Assembly (NCBI GenBank): GCA_018712865.1
Contig: DVGH01000001.1
Span: 1 to 20,695, forward strand
Origin: Scatavimonas merdipullorum
Lineage (GTDB): Bacteria > Bacillota > Clostridia > Oscillospirales > Acutalibacteraceae
Direction: 5' to 3'
DNA: 20,695 nucleotides
Shown: positions 7,335-14,996 of the stretch, piece by piece
Layout of the letters: each line of letters starts with the position of its first letter
How positions within the stretch are numbered: the stretch's first letter is position 1
Position numbers and translations under genes: made by a program
The notes under the pieces: model-generated
What the model was told of the DNA's origin: nothing
Databases searched by the model: none
The model's input: the letters and a program-made list of their open reading frames with translations, nothing else

Positions 7335-8083
7335 TTTTTCTTTCCCTTTCCTTTTCCTTCCGATTCAATATCCACAATCCCGGCAAAAACAGGGATTTCA
7401 TACATCTCGTATAGATCGTCCCCGGGCTTGACGGTCGTATCAATCACCTCAAGGAACAGGGCCAGCAATACAGAGAGCACCAAGCCGCCAGCCAAACCGA
7501 AAAGCGTATTTTTTTTGATATCCGGGGAAGAAGGAGCCGTTGGAACACCGGCCTTATCTGCAACAATAATTTGACCGTAAGGGAAAAACAGCTTATATAA
7601 ATCCTGCGCTGCCGCAGGAAACGCGTTTGCAATTTTTGCAGCTGCTTCCGGGTCGGTGCCGGTCACACTTACACGTAAAAACTGCGTATCTTCCGAAGCC
7701 GTAACAGAAATCATCCCTTTAAGCTGCCCGGGCGAAAGGGATAAATCCAGATATTCAATCAATTCGTTCATCATCAGATCTGTTTTAAAGAGCGTCATAC
7801 ATACCTGGGCAATCCTCGAAGAAATAATAATATCATTGGAACCGGACTTTCTTACTTCGCTGGAATCCGTATTGTCCACACTGCTGCTTGTAGTGGTGGA
7901 ATCCCCCGGTAATTCATCTGAATTTGTAACATACAGCAAAGTGGAGGTGCTGTACATCGGCGTAATCATATATGCAGAATATGCATACGCCAAAATACCA
8001 CCGACCAGCGTAATAATAACGATCAGCTTAATATGTGCCCGAAGCATTTTTAAAATTTCACTTATCGTAATTTCTCTTTTCAT
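7331..8083 (-). CDS. CpsC/Wzz-type chain-length regulator (kinase adaptor)
   Basis: A 250-aa Wzz-domain protein with an N-terminal helix (about 17-38) and a second helix (about 192-212). Between them is an extracytoplasmic domain with a Ser/Thr/Asp-rich stretch near residues 55-80. The proline-containing segment 'VPTAPSSPDIKK' before TM2 is the usual polysaccharide co-polymerase signature. The short cytoplasmic C-terminus ends in a Lys/Gly-rich tail (GKGKGKKK). It sets polysaccharide chain length and activates the downstream BY-kinase, whose start overlaps its stop. The start is the ATG at 8083 with AGGAGG upstream. A weak promoter candidate (GTGACA, 19 nt, TATAAC at 8198-8228) is visible on minus. 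Confidence 0.9.
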   Translation of the reverse strand: MKREITISEILKMLRAHIKLIVIITLVGGILAYAYSAYMITPMYSTSTLLYVTNSDELPGDSTTTSSSVDNTDSSEVRKSGSNDIIISSRIAQVCMTLFKTDLMMNELIEYLDLSLSPGQLKGMISVTASEDTQFLRVSVTGTDPEAAAKIANAFPAAAQDLYKLFFPYGQIIVADKAGVPTAPSSPDIKKNTLFGLAGGLVLSVLLALFLEVIDTTVKPGDDLYEMYEIPVFAGIVDIESEGKGKGKKK

Positions 8084-8227
8084 CTAATATAAAAACCTCC
8101 TGCGCACATAAATTATATATTATTTTACCAAAAAATAGGTGTTTTTTAATGTCATAATAGAATTTTTATATCGAAGTTTTTGTTATTTACCTTGTCTGTT
8201 ATACATTTTAACCCTATTAGATTGTCA

Positions 8228-8266
8228 CAAAGAAAAGCACAGAGCTTTGCTTTGTGCTCTGTGCTT
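8228..8266 (-). terminator. Terminator downstream of the oadB-like gene
   Basis: A perfect 11-bp stem AAGCACAGAGC / GCTCTGTGCTT (8235-8245 with 8256-8266) around a 10-nt loop, 22 nt after the stop. On minus it is followed by TTTCTTT; on plus by ATTTTTT, so it could also work for plus transcripts. Confidence 0.8.
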
Positions 8267-8288
8267 ATTTTTTCAGAAATACAGGCAA

Positions 8289-9530
8289 TTATCCTAAAAC
8301 ACTGATCAAAACACCAGCCGCAACGGCAGAACCAATAACGCCCGAAACATTCGGCCCCATGGCGTGCATTAAAAGGAAATTACCCGGGTTGTCCTTCTGC
8401 CCAACCTTCTGTGCAACGCGAGCAGCCATCGGCACGGCTGAAACACCCGCAGCACCGATCAGCGGATTGACCTTCCCCCCGGTAAGTTTGTACATAAGCT
8501 TTCCAAACAAAACGCCAAACGCGGTACCCAGAGAAAACGCGATCAATCCCAGAAGAATGATCTTGAGCGTATCCACGCTTAAGAAAACCTCGCCTGTCGC
8601 CGTAGCGCCAACCGTAACGCCAAGGAAGATCGTTACTATATTCATAAGCTCGTTTTGCGCCGTTTTAAAAATTCTGTCTACAACGCCGCTTTCACGGAAA
8701 AGGTTGCCCAGCATAAGCATACCGACCAAAGGCGCTGCATCTGGAAGGAACAGCGCGACCAAAATAACAACAACAATCGGAAACATAATTTTTTCCAGCT
8801 TCGAAACAGGGCGCAGCTGTTCCATAACAACCATGCGCTCTTTTTTGGTGGTCAACGCCTTCATAATAGGCGGCTGTATAATCGGGACCAGCGCCATATA
8901 AGAATATGCCGCGACGGCAATGGGTCCAAGCAGGTGCGGCGCAAGCTTTGATGTAACAAAAATAGCCGTAGGACCGTCCGCGCCTCCAATAATACCAATG
9001 GAAGCCGCCTCTGGAGCAGTAAAGCCCAACAGAATCGCTCCAAAAAAGGTCAGGAAAATACCAATCTGCGCAGCCGCGCCTAAAATAAAGCTTTTGGGGT
9101 CTGCAATCAGCGGCCCAAAGTCTGTCATTGCGCCAATACCCAAAAAGATAATTGGCGGATATATCCCCAGCTTTACACCCTGGTATAAATAATACAGCAA
9201 GCCACCGTTGGTCGGAACATTGTAATACTCCACACCGTCCAGCACAGTTATTGCATAATTACCGGCCTGTCCACCATGGTCGGCCATATATTGTGTAACA
9301 GAAACCAGTTCTGTAGAAGGCGTAGCCATAATAGCCGGGAACAGGTTGACAAGCAACATACCAAACGCGATGGGCAGCAGCAAAAGAGGTTCATACTGCT
9401 TTTTAATCGCCAGATAGATCAACACAATCGAAACCAATATCATAACATAGTTCTGCCAACCCAGCGAAGTAAGGCCCGAAGACTGCCACAGCCCCACGAT
9501 GGATTCCCAAAAACCGTTTAAAATATCCAT
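8289..9530 (-). CDS. Sodium-translocating decarboxylase, beta subunit (OadB/GcdB/MmdB family)
   Basis: A 413-aa polytopic membrane protein that couples decarboxylation of a carboxybiotin to Na+ export. The family hallmark GGADGPTAIF (182-191), with the Asp implicated in Na+/H+ handling, is intact, as are the following 'SKLAPHLLGPIAVAAYSYMALVP' helix region and a hydrophobic C-terminus. The start is the ATG at 9530; a GAAAGGATG ribosome site lies about 12 nt upstream, slightly far. It sits 44 nt after the gamma-subunit gene and shares its promoter. Which acid is decarboxylated (oxaloacetate, methylmalonyl-CoA or glutaconyl-CoA) depends on the alpha subunit, which is not in the window. Confidence 0.92.
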   Translation of the reverse strand: MDILNGFWESIVGLWQSSGLTSLGWQNYVMILVSIVLIYLAIKKQYEPLLLLPIAFGMLLVNLFPAIMATPSTELVSVTQYMADHGGQAGNYAITVLDGVEYYNVPTNGGLLYYLYQGVKLGIYPPIIFLGIGAMTDFGPLIADPKSFILGAAAQIGIFLTFFGAILLGFTAPEAASIGIIGGADGPTAIFVTSKLAPHLLGPIAVAAYSYMALVPIIQPPIMKALTTKKERMVVMEQLRPVSKLEKIMFPIVVVILVALFLPDAAPLVGMLMLGNLFRESGVVDRIFKTAQNELMNIVTIFLGVTVGATATGEVFLSVDTLKIILLGLIAFSLGTAFGVLFGKLMYKLTGGKVNPLIGAAGVSAVPMAARVAQKVGQKDNPGNFLLMHAMGPNVSGVIGSAVAAGVLISVLG

Positions 9531-9574
9531 AACGCAACAACATCCTTTCCAATTGTACTTTGTATAAGCAGCGC

Positions 9575-9973
9575 TTAAAAGGGTTTTGTATTATCCATAA
9601 GCCCTGCCGTACTCCATACAGGACGTGTGCGGGAAAGTCTTTTTATGCTCTTCACTTTAGTCTGGCTCGTGCCATACATGGCATCTACCGCCGCTGCAAT
9701 AACCGCCACTGTTTCTAAGGGGATTTCCTCTTCGCTTGCTTTACCAGAGGGGCTTTGCGCGAAGGAAGCGCCCTGTTCTTTTTTTAACGATTCCTGCTCT
9801 GCAAGACGCACCTGCTGCTCTTTTTCAGCTTTTTTTTGTGCACTTCTGTTTTGCGCGTTGTAAACAGCCATACTGTACAGCTTGATAATCACAATCAGTA
9901 AAATCAAAACAAGAAATACAACGACAAACCCGGTTATAAGCAGCGTAATCGAAAGGCTGATATTATCAGACAT
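9575..9973 (-). CDS. Sodium pump decarboxylase, gamma subunit (OadG family)
   Basis: A 132-aa small membrane protein: one N-terminal helix (about residues 8-33), a charged Lys/Glu/Gln-rich helical stretch (about 43-75), then a C-terminal domain ending in RPVWSTAGLMDNTKPF. This architecture, plus the beta subunit immediately downstream, supports the OadG family, which anchors and assembles the decarboxylase complex. Start choice: the ATG at 9973 is 12 nt after GGAGG, whereas the in-frame GTG at 9979 is 6 nt after it, so translation may begin at the GTG (134 aa). The longer frame to 10051 is rejected because the promoter -10 lies inside it. Sequence conservation in this family is low, so the assignment leans on context. 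Confidence 0.8.
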   Translation of the reverse strand: MSDNISLSITLLITGFVVVFLVLILLIVIIKLYSMAVYNAQNRSAQKKAEKEQQVRLAEQESLKKEQGASFAQSPSGKASEEEIPLETVAVIAAAVDAMYGTSQTKVKSIKRLSRTRPVWSTAGLMDNTKPF

Positions 9974-10039
9974 ATTCACTCTGTTCCTCCCTTTTGTGGC
10001 AGAAAACCGCATACCCCACCATTTTGAATTTTCCATATC

Positions 10040-10068
10040 ATTATAACCCACGGAAATTTATATTGCAA
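10040..10068 (-). promoter_or_regulatory. Sigma-A-type promoter for oadG-oadB
   Basis: On minus, -35 TTGCAA (10068-10063), a 17-nt spacer and a perfect -10 TATAAT (10045-10040), about 65 nt upstream of the OadG start. The remainder of the spacer up to 10220 is AT-rich with no other feature seen. Confidence 0.6.
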
Positions 10069-10220
10069 TCCTAATTTAAATCCCTTTTATCAGCTTTCCC
10101 AAAGTTCGTTGTATTACCTAATTTTTTCAGAATTTTTTATACAATTAATACATTTTGATAATTTTGGCTATATTTTAATTTTAAAGCATATTTTTAAAAT
10201 TTCCCTACTCCCTATACAAT

Positions 10221-10255
10221 TTTTACCGGCGCCATTTTGCATGACGCCGGTAAAA
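10221..10255 (-). terminator. Hairpin after spoIVA
   Basis: Perfect 11-bp arms TTTTACCGGCG / CGCCGGTAAAA around a 13-nt loop that can add CAT/ATG. It starts 22 nt after the spoIVA stop. Neither strand has a T-run after the stem, so this is not a textbook intrinsic terminator; it may end or protect the sipL-spoIVA mRNA. Confidence 0.5.
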
Positions 10256-10277
10256 TAAAGCCTCGTATTTCTCGTAT

Positions 10278-11756
10278 TTAAAGAATAATGCAGATCAAAC
10301 CGTTGCAGCCTTCGTTAATAATGCGCTCTATGGTTTCCTTCAATTTATTTCTGGCGTCGGCCGGCATTCTATATAACTTATTGTGCAGCCCCTCGTTGAC
10401 AAGCTCATGTACCGATTTTCCAAAAATGTTAGATTCCCATATTTTTGCAGGGTTTTCTTCAAACTCCTTAAGCAGGTACATTACAAGCTCTTCCGACTGC
10501 TGTTCCGAGCCAACAATCGGCGTAACCTCCGTAGTGATCCTCGTCTTTAGCATATGCACAGATGGAGCGGCGGCGCGCAGGCGTATTCCATATTTTCCGC
10601 CCTGTTTAATAATCTCCGGCTCCTCAAGCGTCAGTTCCTCCATCGTTGGCATAACAATCCCATAACCGGTCTCATTGACGTCATTGTATGCATCGCGCAC
10701 CTTTTCGTACTCTTCTTTTAGCTTTGCAAGCTCCAGCATACAGTCGAGCATGTCGCCCTCGTCATGAATTGCAAAGCCTGTTTTCTCTCCAAGCACCTTG
10801 TAAAAAAGATTTTGGTTGAGCGTTAACGTAATCTTTGCATGCCCCTGCCCTAAATCGATGGTAGTAATCTGCACGTTTGCAACATGCTCGCAGGTGCCAA
10901 TGGCTTTTGTAATATCCTGCACCTGCCGGATTTTCTCGGCATTTTGTGCTGCGTTTACAATACTGGTAAAAATGCTGCTGCGCAGCCAATGGTTTTTTTC
11001 AAGAGAAGAAACCCATTTGGGCATATCCACCTTGATCTCTTTGATCGGAAATTCAAATAAGATCTGCGCAAGGATGCGTTTAATTTCGTTTTCATCCAGC
11101 TCCATACAGCTTACGGGCACAACGGGCACCTGATAATTCCGGCTCATTTCTGCTGCCAGCATATGTGTTTCCTGCGCGTTAGGATTTACACTGTTGAGCA
11201 GAATAACAAACGGCTTGTTGATTTCTTTAAGCTCCTGCACAACGCGCTGCTCGCCTTCCTCGTATTCCTGGCGTGGAATATCGCTGATACTCCCATCCGT
11301 AGTAATCACAAGCCCAATTGTAGAGTGGTCTGTAATAACCTTTTTCGTTCCAATTTCCGCGGCCATATTAAACGGGATCTCTTCTTCAAACCAGGGTGTC
11401 TTGACCATGCGCGGTTGTTCGTCTTCTATATAGCCGATCGCACTGGGGACGATATACCCTACACAGTCAATCATACGCACCTTAAAGGTAGCATTCCCCC
11501 CTATATTTACTTCTACCGCGTCTTCCGGTATAAATTTGGGCTCCGTGGTCATAATTGTCCTGCCCGCTGCCGACTGCGGCAACTCATCGACCGCGCGGTC
11601 GCGGCGGCTGTCGTTTTCAATGTTGGGGATTACAAGCGTATCCATAAAGCGCTTGATAAACGTGGATTTTCCCGTCCTGACAGGGCCGACCACACCTATG
11701 TAAATATCTCCGTTTGTCCTGCGGGCTATATCTTGGTAAATATTTCTTTCCTCCAC
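10278..11756 (-). CDS. spoIVA: Stage IV sporulation protein A (spore coat morphogenetic ATPase)
   Basis: A 492-aa SpoIVA, full length for the family. Walker A is GPVRTGKS (24-31), the paired threonines corresponding to the sensor threonines are in MTTEP (T70-T71), and the C-terminus ends in the conserved hydrophobic NGLICIIL. SpoIVA polymerises with ATP hydrolysis on the outer forespore membrane in the mother cell and forms the basement layer of the spore coat. The start is a GTG at 11756 with AGGAGG 8 nt upstream; no better ATG is near. It lies 16 nt after the stop of the SipL-like gene, so the two anchoring partners form an operon. Expression is expected in the mother cell under sigma-E. 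Confidence 0.97.
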   Translation of the reverse strand: MEERNIYQDIARRTNGDIYIGVVGPVRTGKSTFIKRFMDTLVIPNIENDSRRDRAVDELPQSAAGRTIMTTEPKFIPEDAVEVNIGGNATFKVRMIDCVGYIVPSAIGYIEDEQPRMVKTPWFEEEIPFNMAAEIGTKKVITDHSTIGLVITTDGSISDIPRQEYEEGEQRVVQELKEINKPFVILLNSVNPNAQETHMLAAEMSRNYQVPVVPVSCMELDENEIKRILAQILFEFPIKEIKVDMPKWVSSLEKNHWLRSSIFTSIVNAAQNAEKIRQVQDITKAIGTCEHVANVQITTIDLGQGHAKITLTLNQNLFYKVLGEKTGFAIHDEGDMLDCMLELAKLKEEYEKVRDAYNDVNETGYGIVMPTMEELTLEEPEIIKQGGKYGIRLRAAAPSVHMLKTRITTEVTPIVGSEQQSEELVMYLLKEFEENPAKIWESNIFGKSVHELVNEGLHNKLYRMPADARNKLKETIERIINEGCNGLICIIL

Positions 11757-11772
11757 TGTTACTTCCTCCTTT

Positions 11773-13314
11773 TTATATATTGGGGATAAGCAGCATTTTC
11801 CCCTGTGCCACTATGTCTTCTGTAAGCTCATTTTCCGTTTTGATCGCATCGCAGCAAATACAATATTCCCTGGCAATATCCCAAAGCTTTTCCCCTGCGT
11901 CTGCATAATACAACGTAAGCGCTACCGAATCATCCCTTTGCCGCAAATGTTCTTCATTTGCGCCGGCAGAGGTTACACAACGCATGGTTCTGTTTTCAAA
12001 AATCGGTGCCGTCAGCCGGATTTCCGTGCGCAGGTCCAGACTGCTTTCGCCGTTTAAGCGATAACTGATAGACACCACCTGTGCCTTTGGAAGCACTGTA
12101 AGGTCATGCAGCTCGCCCTCTGTGTCCAGCGGCTGGGTAAAATCAATGGTGCGTTCCGTATAAAAAGGAGCGTTTTCATTGTCAAGTGCCAAAATACATA
12201 TATTCAGTTTTCCGGTCAGAATCATCGTTCCATTTTCAATAAGCGCCTTGACCGAGCACTGCTCATTCCATAAATCAACAACCTTGCTGATCCCGTCTGT
12301 GCTGACTTCCACTGTATCTTTTTTTATACAAGTGTCGTCAAATATAGACAGGAGTCTGGAAAACGAGGTCTGTCCGAATACAAGGTCCAGGTCATATACG
12401 GTGGAGTAAGCATCTGTCACAACCTGTATCTCTTCATCTCCAAAAGAAGTAACCGTGACCGCAAGCTTTGCCTCTAATGTAATAATCGTATCGCTTTCCG
12501 ACAAATCGTTTCGTATTCTTACCTCATAGGTCAACACCTCCAGCTGCGTATCGCACAGAGCGTTGTCCTCCATTCCTTCGGCATCCAGAATCTGGCTTAT
12601 TGGAAGCGTATAGTCCAAAACCTCTGTAGCGCCGGTGTCCAGATCTGTCAAATACAGCAGCTTTAAATTCAAATCGCCTTTCATCATCATTTTGTTGGTG
12701 ATGGTCTTGCACTCTGCCAGGGCGGCCCGTACCTCGCTGCGTAAAATTGCCTCTACCGGTGGTTTCCCGCTGCCAAGCTCTATGTCCTCCGTAATCGTAA
12801 AAAGCTGTTGTGTACAGCCTGTTACGGTTGAAACAGGGCACAGCGCGGTCTTCATCTGGATGTCATCACCCTCTATACCGCAGACCGCCTCTTTTTCCGT
12901 TTTGCTTACCACGCGGGCACATACAGAAAAAGCGCCATGAATATCCAGCCGCCTTGGGCTTAATGCCCTGCAGTTTAAGTATTCCGGCTTGGCGTATGCA
13001 AACGCCACCGCGTTTTGCGGCGTTGTTTTTAAATTGAACGAACAGGTAAACGGTACGGTATACTCGCTGCAGCGAACCGACTTTTTCACAGAATCCAAAT
13101 ACAAAATCCGCACGGCGGCGGCGCCATCTACATCCAGCTTGTCACCGGATATATTTCTGGTAAAGATCTTGGGGTAGACCTGGCATTTTAATATTTTCTG
13201 CATGTCGGGACAATAATCAGGCAGGCTGTAGTCCAGATCAATCGGCTGTTCTGCACATCCTTCAAATACCGTTTCGTTTACAGACAAAGTTTTTTTTGAC
13301 AACGGGTATTCCAT
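11773..13314 (-). CDS. sipL: SPOCS (DUF3794) and LysM protein, SipL-like SpoIVA-anchoring protein
   Basis: A 513-aa protein with DUF3794/SPOCS-like beta-rich regions (the N-terminal one includes 'DYSLPDYCPDMQKILKC', residues 28-44, and similar material recurs around 150-260 and 300-430) and a C-terminal LysM-like module from about residue 465 ('LYYADAGEKLWDIAREY' to 'GKMLLIPNI'). This layout and length match C. difficile SipL, whose LysM domain binds SpoIVA and which replaces Bacillus SpoVID. Its position directly upstream of spoIVA supports the assignment. The start is the ATG at 13314 with AAGGAGA upstream. A sigma-E-like promoter precedes it. Other LysM-SPOCS sporulation proteins exist, so orthology should be confirmed by phylogeny. 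Confidence 0.88.
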   Translation of the reverse strand: MEYPLSKKTLSVNETVFEGCAEQPIDLDYSLPDYCPDMQKILKCQVYPKIFTRNISGDKLDVDGAAAVRILYLDSVKKSVRCSEYTVPFTCSFNLKTTPQNAVAFAYAKPEYLNCRALSPRRLDIHGAFSVCARVVSKTEKEAVCGIEGDDIQMKTALCPVSTVTGCTQQLFTITEDIELGSGKPPVEAILRSEVRAALAECKTITNKMMMKGDLNLKLLYLTDLDTGATEVLDYTLPISQILDAEGMEDNALCDTQLEVLTYEVRIRNDLSESDTIITLEAKLAVTVTSFGDEEIQVVTDAYSTVYDLDLVFGQTSFSRLLSIFDDTCIKKDTVEVSTDGISKVVDLWNEQCSVKALIENGTMILTGKLNICILALDNENAPFYTERTIDFTQPLDTEGELHDLTVLPKAQVVSISYRLNGESSLDLRTEIRLTAPIFENRTMRCVTSAGANEEHLRQRDDSVALTLYYADAGEKLWDIAREYCICCDAIKTENELTEDIVAQGKMLLIPNI

Positions 13315-13377
13315 ATTCTATATCTCTCCTTTTTTAATACCTGTCCGCTCACGGCGACGGTATTTGTTTCTACGATA

Positions 13378-13405
13378 TATCTATGTAGGGTCCCGGTCCA
13401 ATATG
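13378..13405 (-). promoter_or_regulatory. Putative sigma-E promoter for sipL-spoIVA
   Basis: On minus, CATATT (13405-13400), a 14-nt spacer and CATAGATA (13385-13378) resemble the sporulation sigma-E consensus (ATATT-like -35, 13-15 nt, CATACAAT-like -10). It lies 64 nt upstream of the sipL ATG. spoIVA and sipL are known members of the sigma-E regulon in model spore formers; the site itself is inferred. Confidence 0.6.
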
Positions 13406-13451
13406 ACAACCCGGCAAACGGCTTTTACAGAAAAACCATTTACCGGGTTGT
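13406..13451 (-). terminator. Long 21-bp hairpin after livF
   Basis: In minus-strand RNA the entire 46 nt folds into 21 consecutive pairs with a 4-nt CUGU loop; three pairs are U-G wobbles, which would be A-C mismatches in plus-strand RNA. It lies 58 nt after the livF stop and ends exactly at the -35 of the sigma-E-like promoter. There is no T-run after it, so it may be a 3'-end stabiliser or processing signal rather than a classic terminator. Confidence 0.6.
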
Positions 13452-13509
13452 TTGATGTCTGGATGAATTTTCACCGCGCCAAAAATGGAATGTTTTCGGC
13501 AAGGCGCAT

Positions 13510-14223
13510 TTAGGCTTCTCCAAGGTACGCCCTTTTGACTTCGCTATCGTGCAGCAAGTCGCTTGCTTTTCCTTTCAAAGCAATCCTTCCCGTTTCCAGC
13601 ACGTAAGCCCTGTCCGCAATGGAAAGCGCTTTTTTTGCGTTTTGTTCAACAAGCAAAACCGTCGTCCCACTTTGATTGATGCTGCGTATCATTTTAAACA
13701 CTTCTGTAATCAGCAATGGTGAAAGGCCCATAGAAGGTTCATCCATCAGTACAAGCTTTGGCCTGCTCATCAGCGCACGCCCGATGGCAAGCATTTGCTG
13801 TTCACCACCGGACAACGTTCCTGCCGCCTGCTTTCTTCGCTCTTTCAGCCTTGGAAAGCGCATGTAGACCGTTTCTATAGATTGAAGAATTTCCGTTTTA
13901 TCGTTTCTTGTGTAGGCGCCCAGCTTTAAATTCTCATAAACTGTAAGCTCCTGAAAAATTTTTCTTCCCTCAGGAACATGGGAAACCCCCATACGAACAA
14001 TTTTATGCGCGGGCATTCTTACAAGCTCTGCACCTGAAAAAAGAATAGAACCCGATGTTGCATGCCGCAACCCAGACAGCGCATGCAGAATCGTCGTTTT
14101 TCCTGCGCCGTTTGCACCGATCAATGCCACAATTTCCCCTTGCTCAATTTCAAAGGAAATCCCTTTCACCGCCTGAATGGCACCGTAATGCACCTGTAAA
14201 TCCGTCACCTTCAGCAAAGGCAT
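13510..14223 (-). CDS. livF: Branched-chain amino acid ABC transporter ATP-binding protein LivF
   Basis: A 237-aa ABC ATPase with Walker A GANGAGKT (36-43), signature LSGGEQQMLAIGRAL, Walker B 'LVLMDEP' followed by SMGLSP, and the H-loop replaced by 'LVEQN', all typical of LivF. It pairs with LivG to drive import through LivH/LivM. The start is the ATG at 14223 with AGGAGG 8 nt upstream; it overlaps the end of livG by no coding bases but its ribosome site covers the livG stop (TAAGGAGG). It is the last gene of the liv operon, followed by a long hairpin. Confidence 0.95.
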   Translation of the reverse strand: MPLLKVTDLQVHYGAIQAVKGISFEIEQGEIVALIGANGAGKTTILHALSGLRHATSGSILFSGAELVRMPAHKIVRMGVSHVPEGRKIFQELTVYENLKLGAYTRNDKTEILQSIETVYMRFPRLKERRKQAAGTLSGGEQQMLAIGRALMSRPKLVLMDEPSMGLSPLLITEVFKMIRSINQSGTTVLLVEQNAKKALSIADRAYVLETGRIALKGKASDLLHDSEVKRAYLGEA

Positions 14224-14236
14224 GAAGCTTTCCTCC

Positions 14237-14995
14237 TTACTGTCCAAGATAGGCTGAAATCACCTTCGGATCCCGTAAAACATCAGACGTTTCTCCGCTT
14301 GCAATCTCCTGCCCAAAATTGAGTACAGTCAACCGCTGGCAAATTTCAGAAACTAGGCGCATATCATGTTCAATCAGCAAAATCGTCATATGAAACTGAT
14401 CACGGATCAATCGGATTGTTTGCATAAGCTCTACCGTTTCGTTTGGGTTCATCCCTGCCGCCGGCTCGTCAAGCAGCAAAAGCTTGGGCTCCGTTGCCAG
14501 CGCACGTGCAATTTCAAGCTTGCGCTGCTGGCCATACGGAAGGTTTTGTGCCAAATCATGCGCTGACGCTTCCAGTGCAAAAACCTCTAACAGCTCCAAA
14601 GCCAACCGCTGCGTTCTTTCTTCCCCATGCCAGTACGCCGGTAAACGAAGGGCCGCAGAAAAAACAGAATATGGGTTTTTCCCGTTCATCGCCGCTTTTA
14701 CATTGTCCAAAACAGAAAGATTTGAAAACAGGCGGATGTTTTGAAAAGTCCTGGCTATCCCTTTGCGGCTGATTTCCGCTGTGGATTTTCCGCTGAGTTT
14801 TTCATGATCTAAATAAAAAACGCCTGTTTCCGGTTTGTACACACCTGTAAGCAGATTAAAAACGGTGCTTTTCCCAGCTCCGTTTGGCCCGATCAATCCA
14901 TATAGCTGCCCCTTTTCTATTTTTAGATGAAAGCGGTCAACCGCCTTAAGCCCGCCAAAAGAAACACTCAAATTTTCTGCTACAAGCAATGCCAA
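14237..14995 (-). CDS. livG: Branched-chain amino acid ABC transporter ATP-binding protein LivG
   Basis: A 252-aa ABC ATPase with Walker A GPNGAGKS (36-43), the LivG-type degenerate signature LPYGQQRKLEIARAL, Walker B 'LLLLDEP' with AAGMNP, and H-loop 'LIEHDM'. The 'GIARTFQNIRLF' Q-loop region is diagnostic of LivG. The start is a TTG at 14995 with AGGAGG 8 nt upstream, just past the livM stop; there is no ATG alternative that keeps the N-terminal beta strand. The neighbouring livM also starts at TTG. Confidence 0.95.
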   Translation of the reverse strand: MALLVAENLSVSFGGLKAVDRFHLKIEKGQLYGLIGPNGAGKSTVFNLLTGVYKPETGVFYLDHEKLSGKSTAEISRKGIARTFQNIRLFSNLSVLDNVKAAMNGKNPYSVFSAALRLPAYWHGEERTQRLALELLEVFALEASAHDLAQNLPYGQQRKLEIARALATEPKLLLLDEPAAGMNPNETVELMQTIRLIRDQFHMTILLIEHDMRLVSEICQRLTVLNFGQEIASGETSDVLRDPKVISAYLGQ

Positions 14996-14996
14996 A

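Noticed and set aside
8254..8901. A 215-codon open frame on plus.
   Set aside because: It lies opposite the highly conserved oadB-like gene in a shadow frame, has no ribosome site, and its composition is that of an antisense reading.
9974..10051. N-terminal extension of the OadG-like protein.
   Set aside because: The extension contains the -10 box of the predicted promoter and the ribosome site, and its residues do not resemble the family.
11163..11789. A 208-codon open frame on plus.
   Set aside because: It is antisense to spoIVA, whose motifs are unambiguous; no family resemblance or ribosome site.
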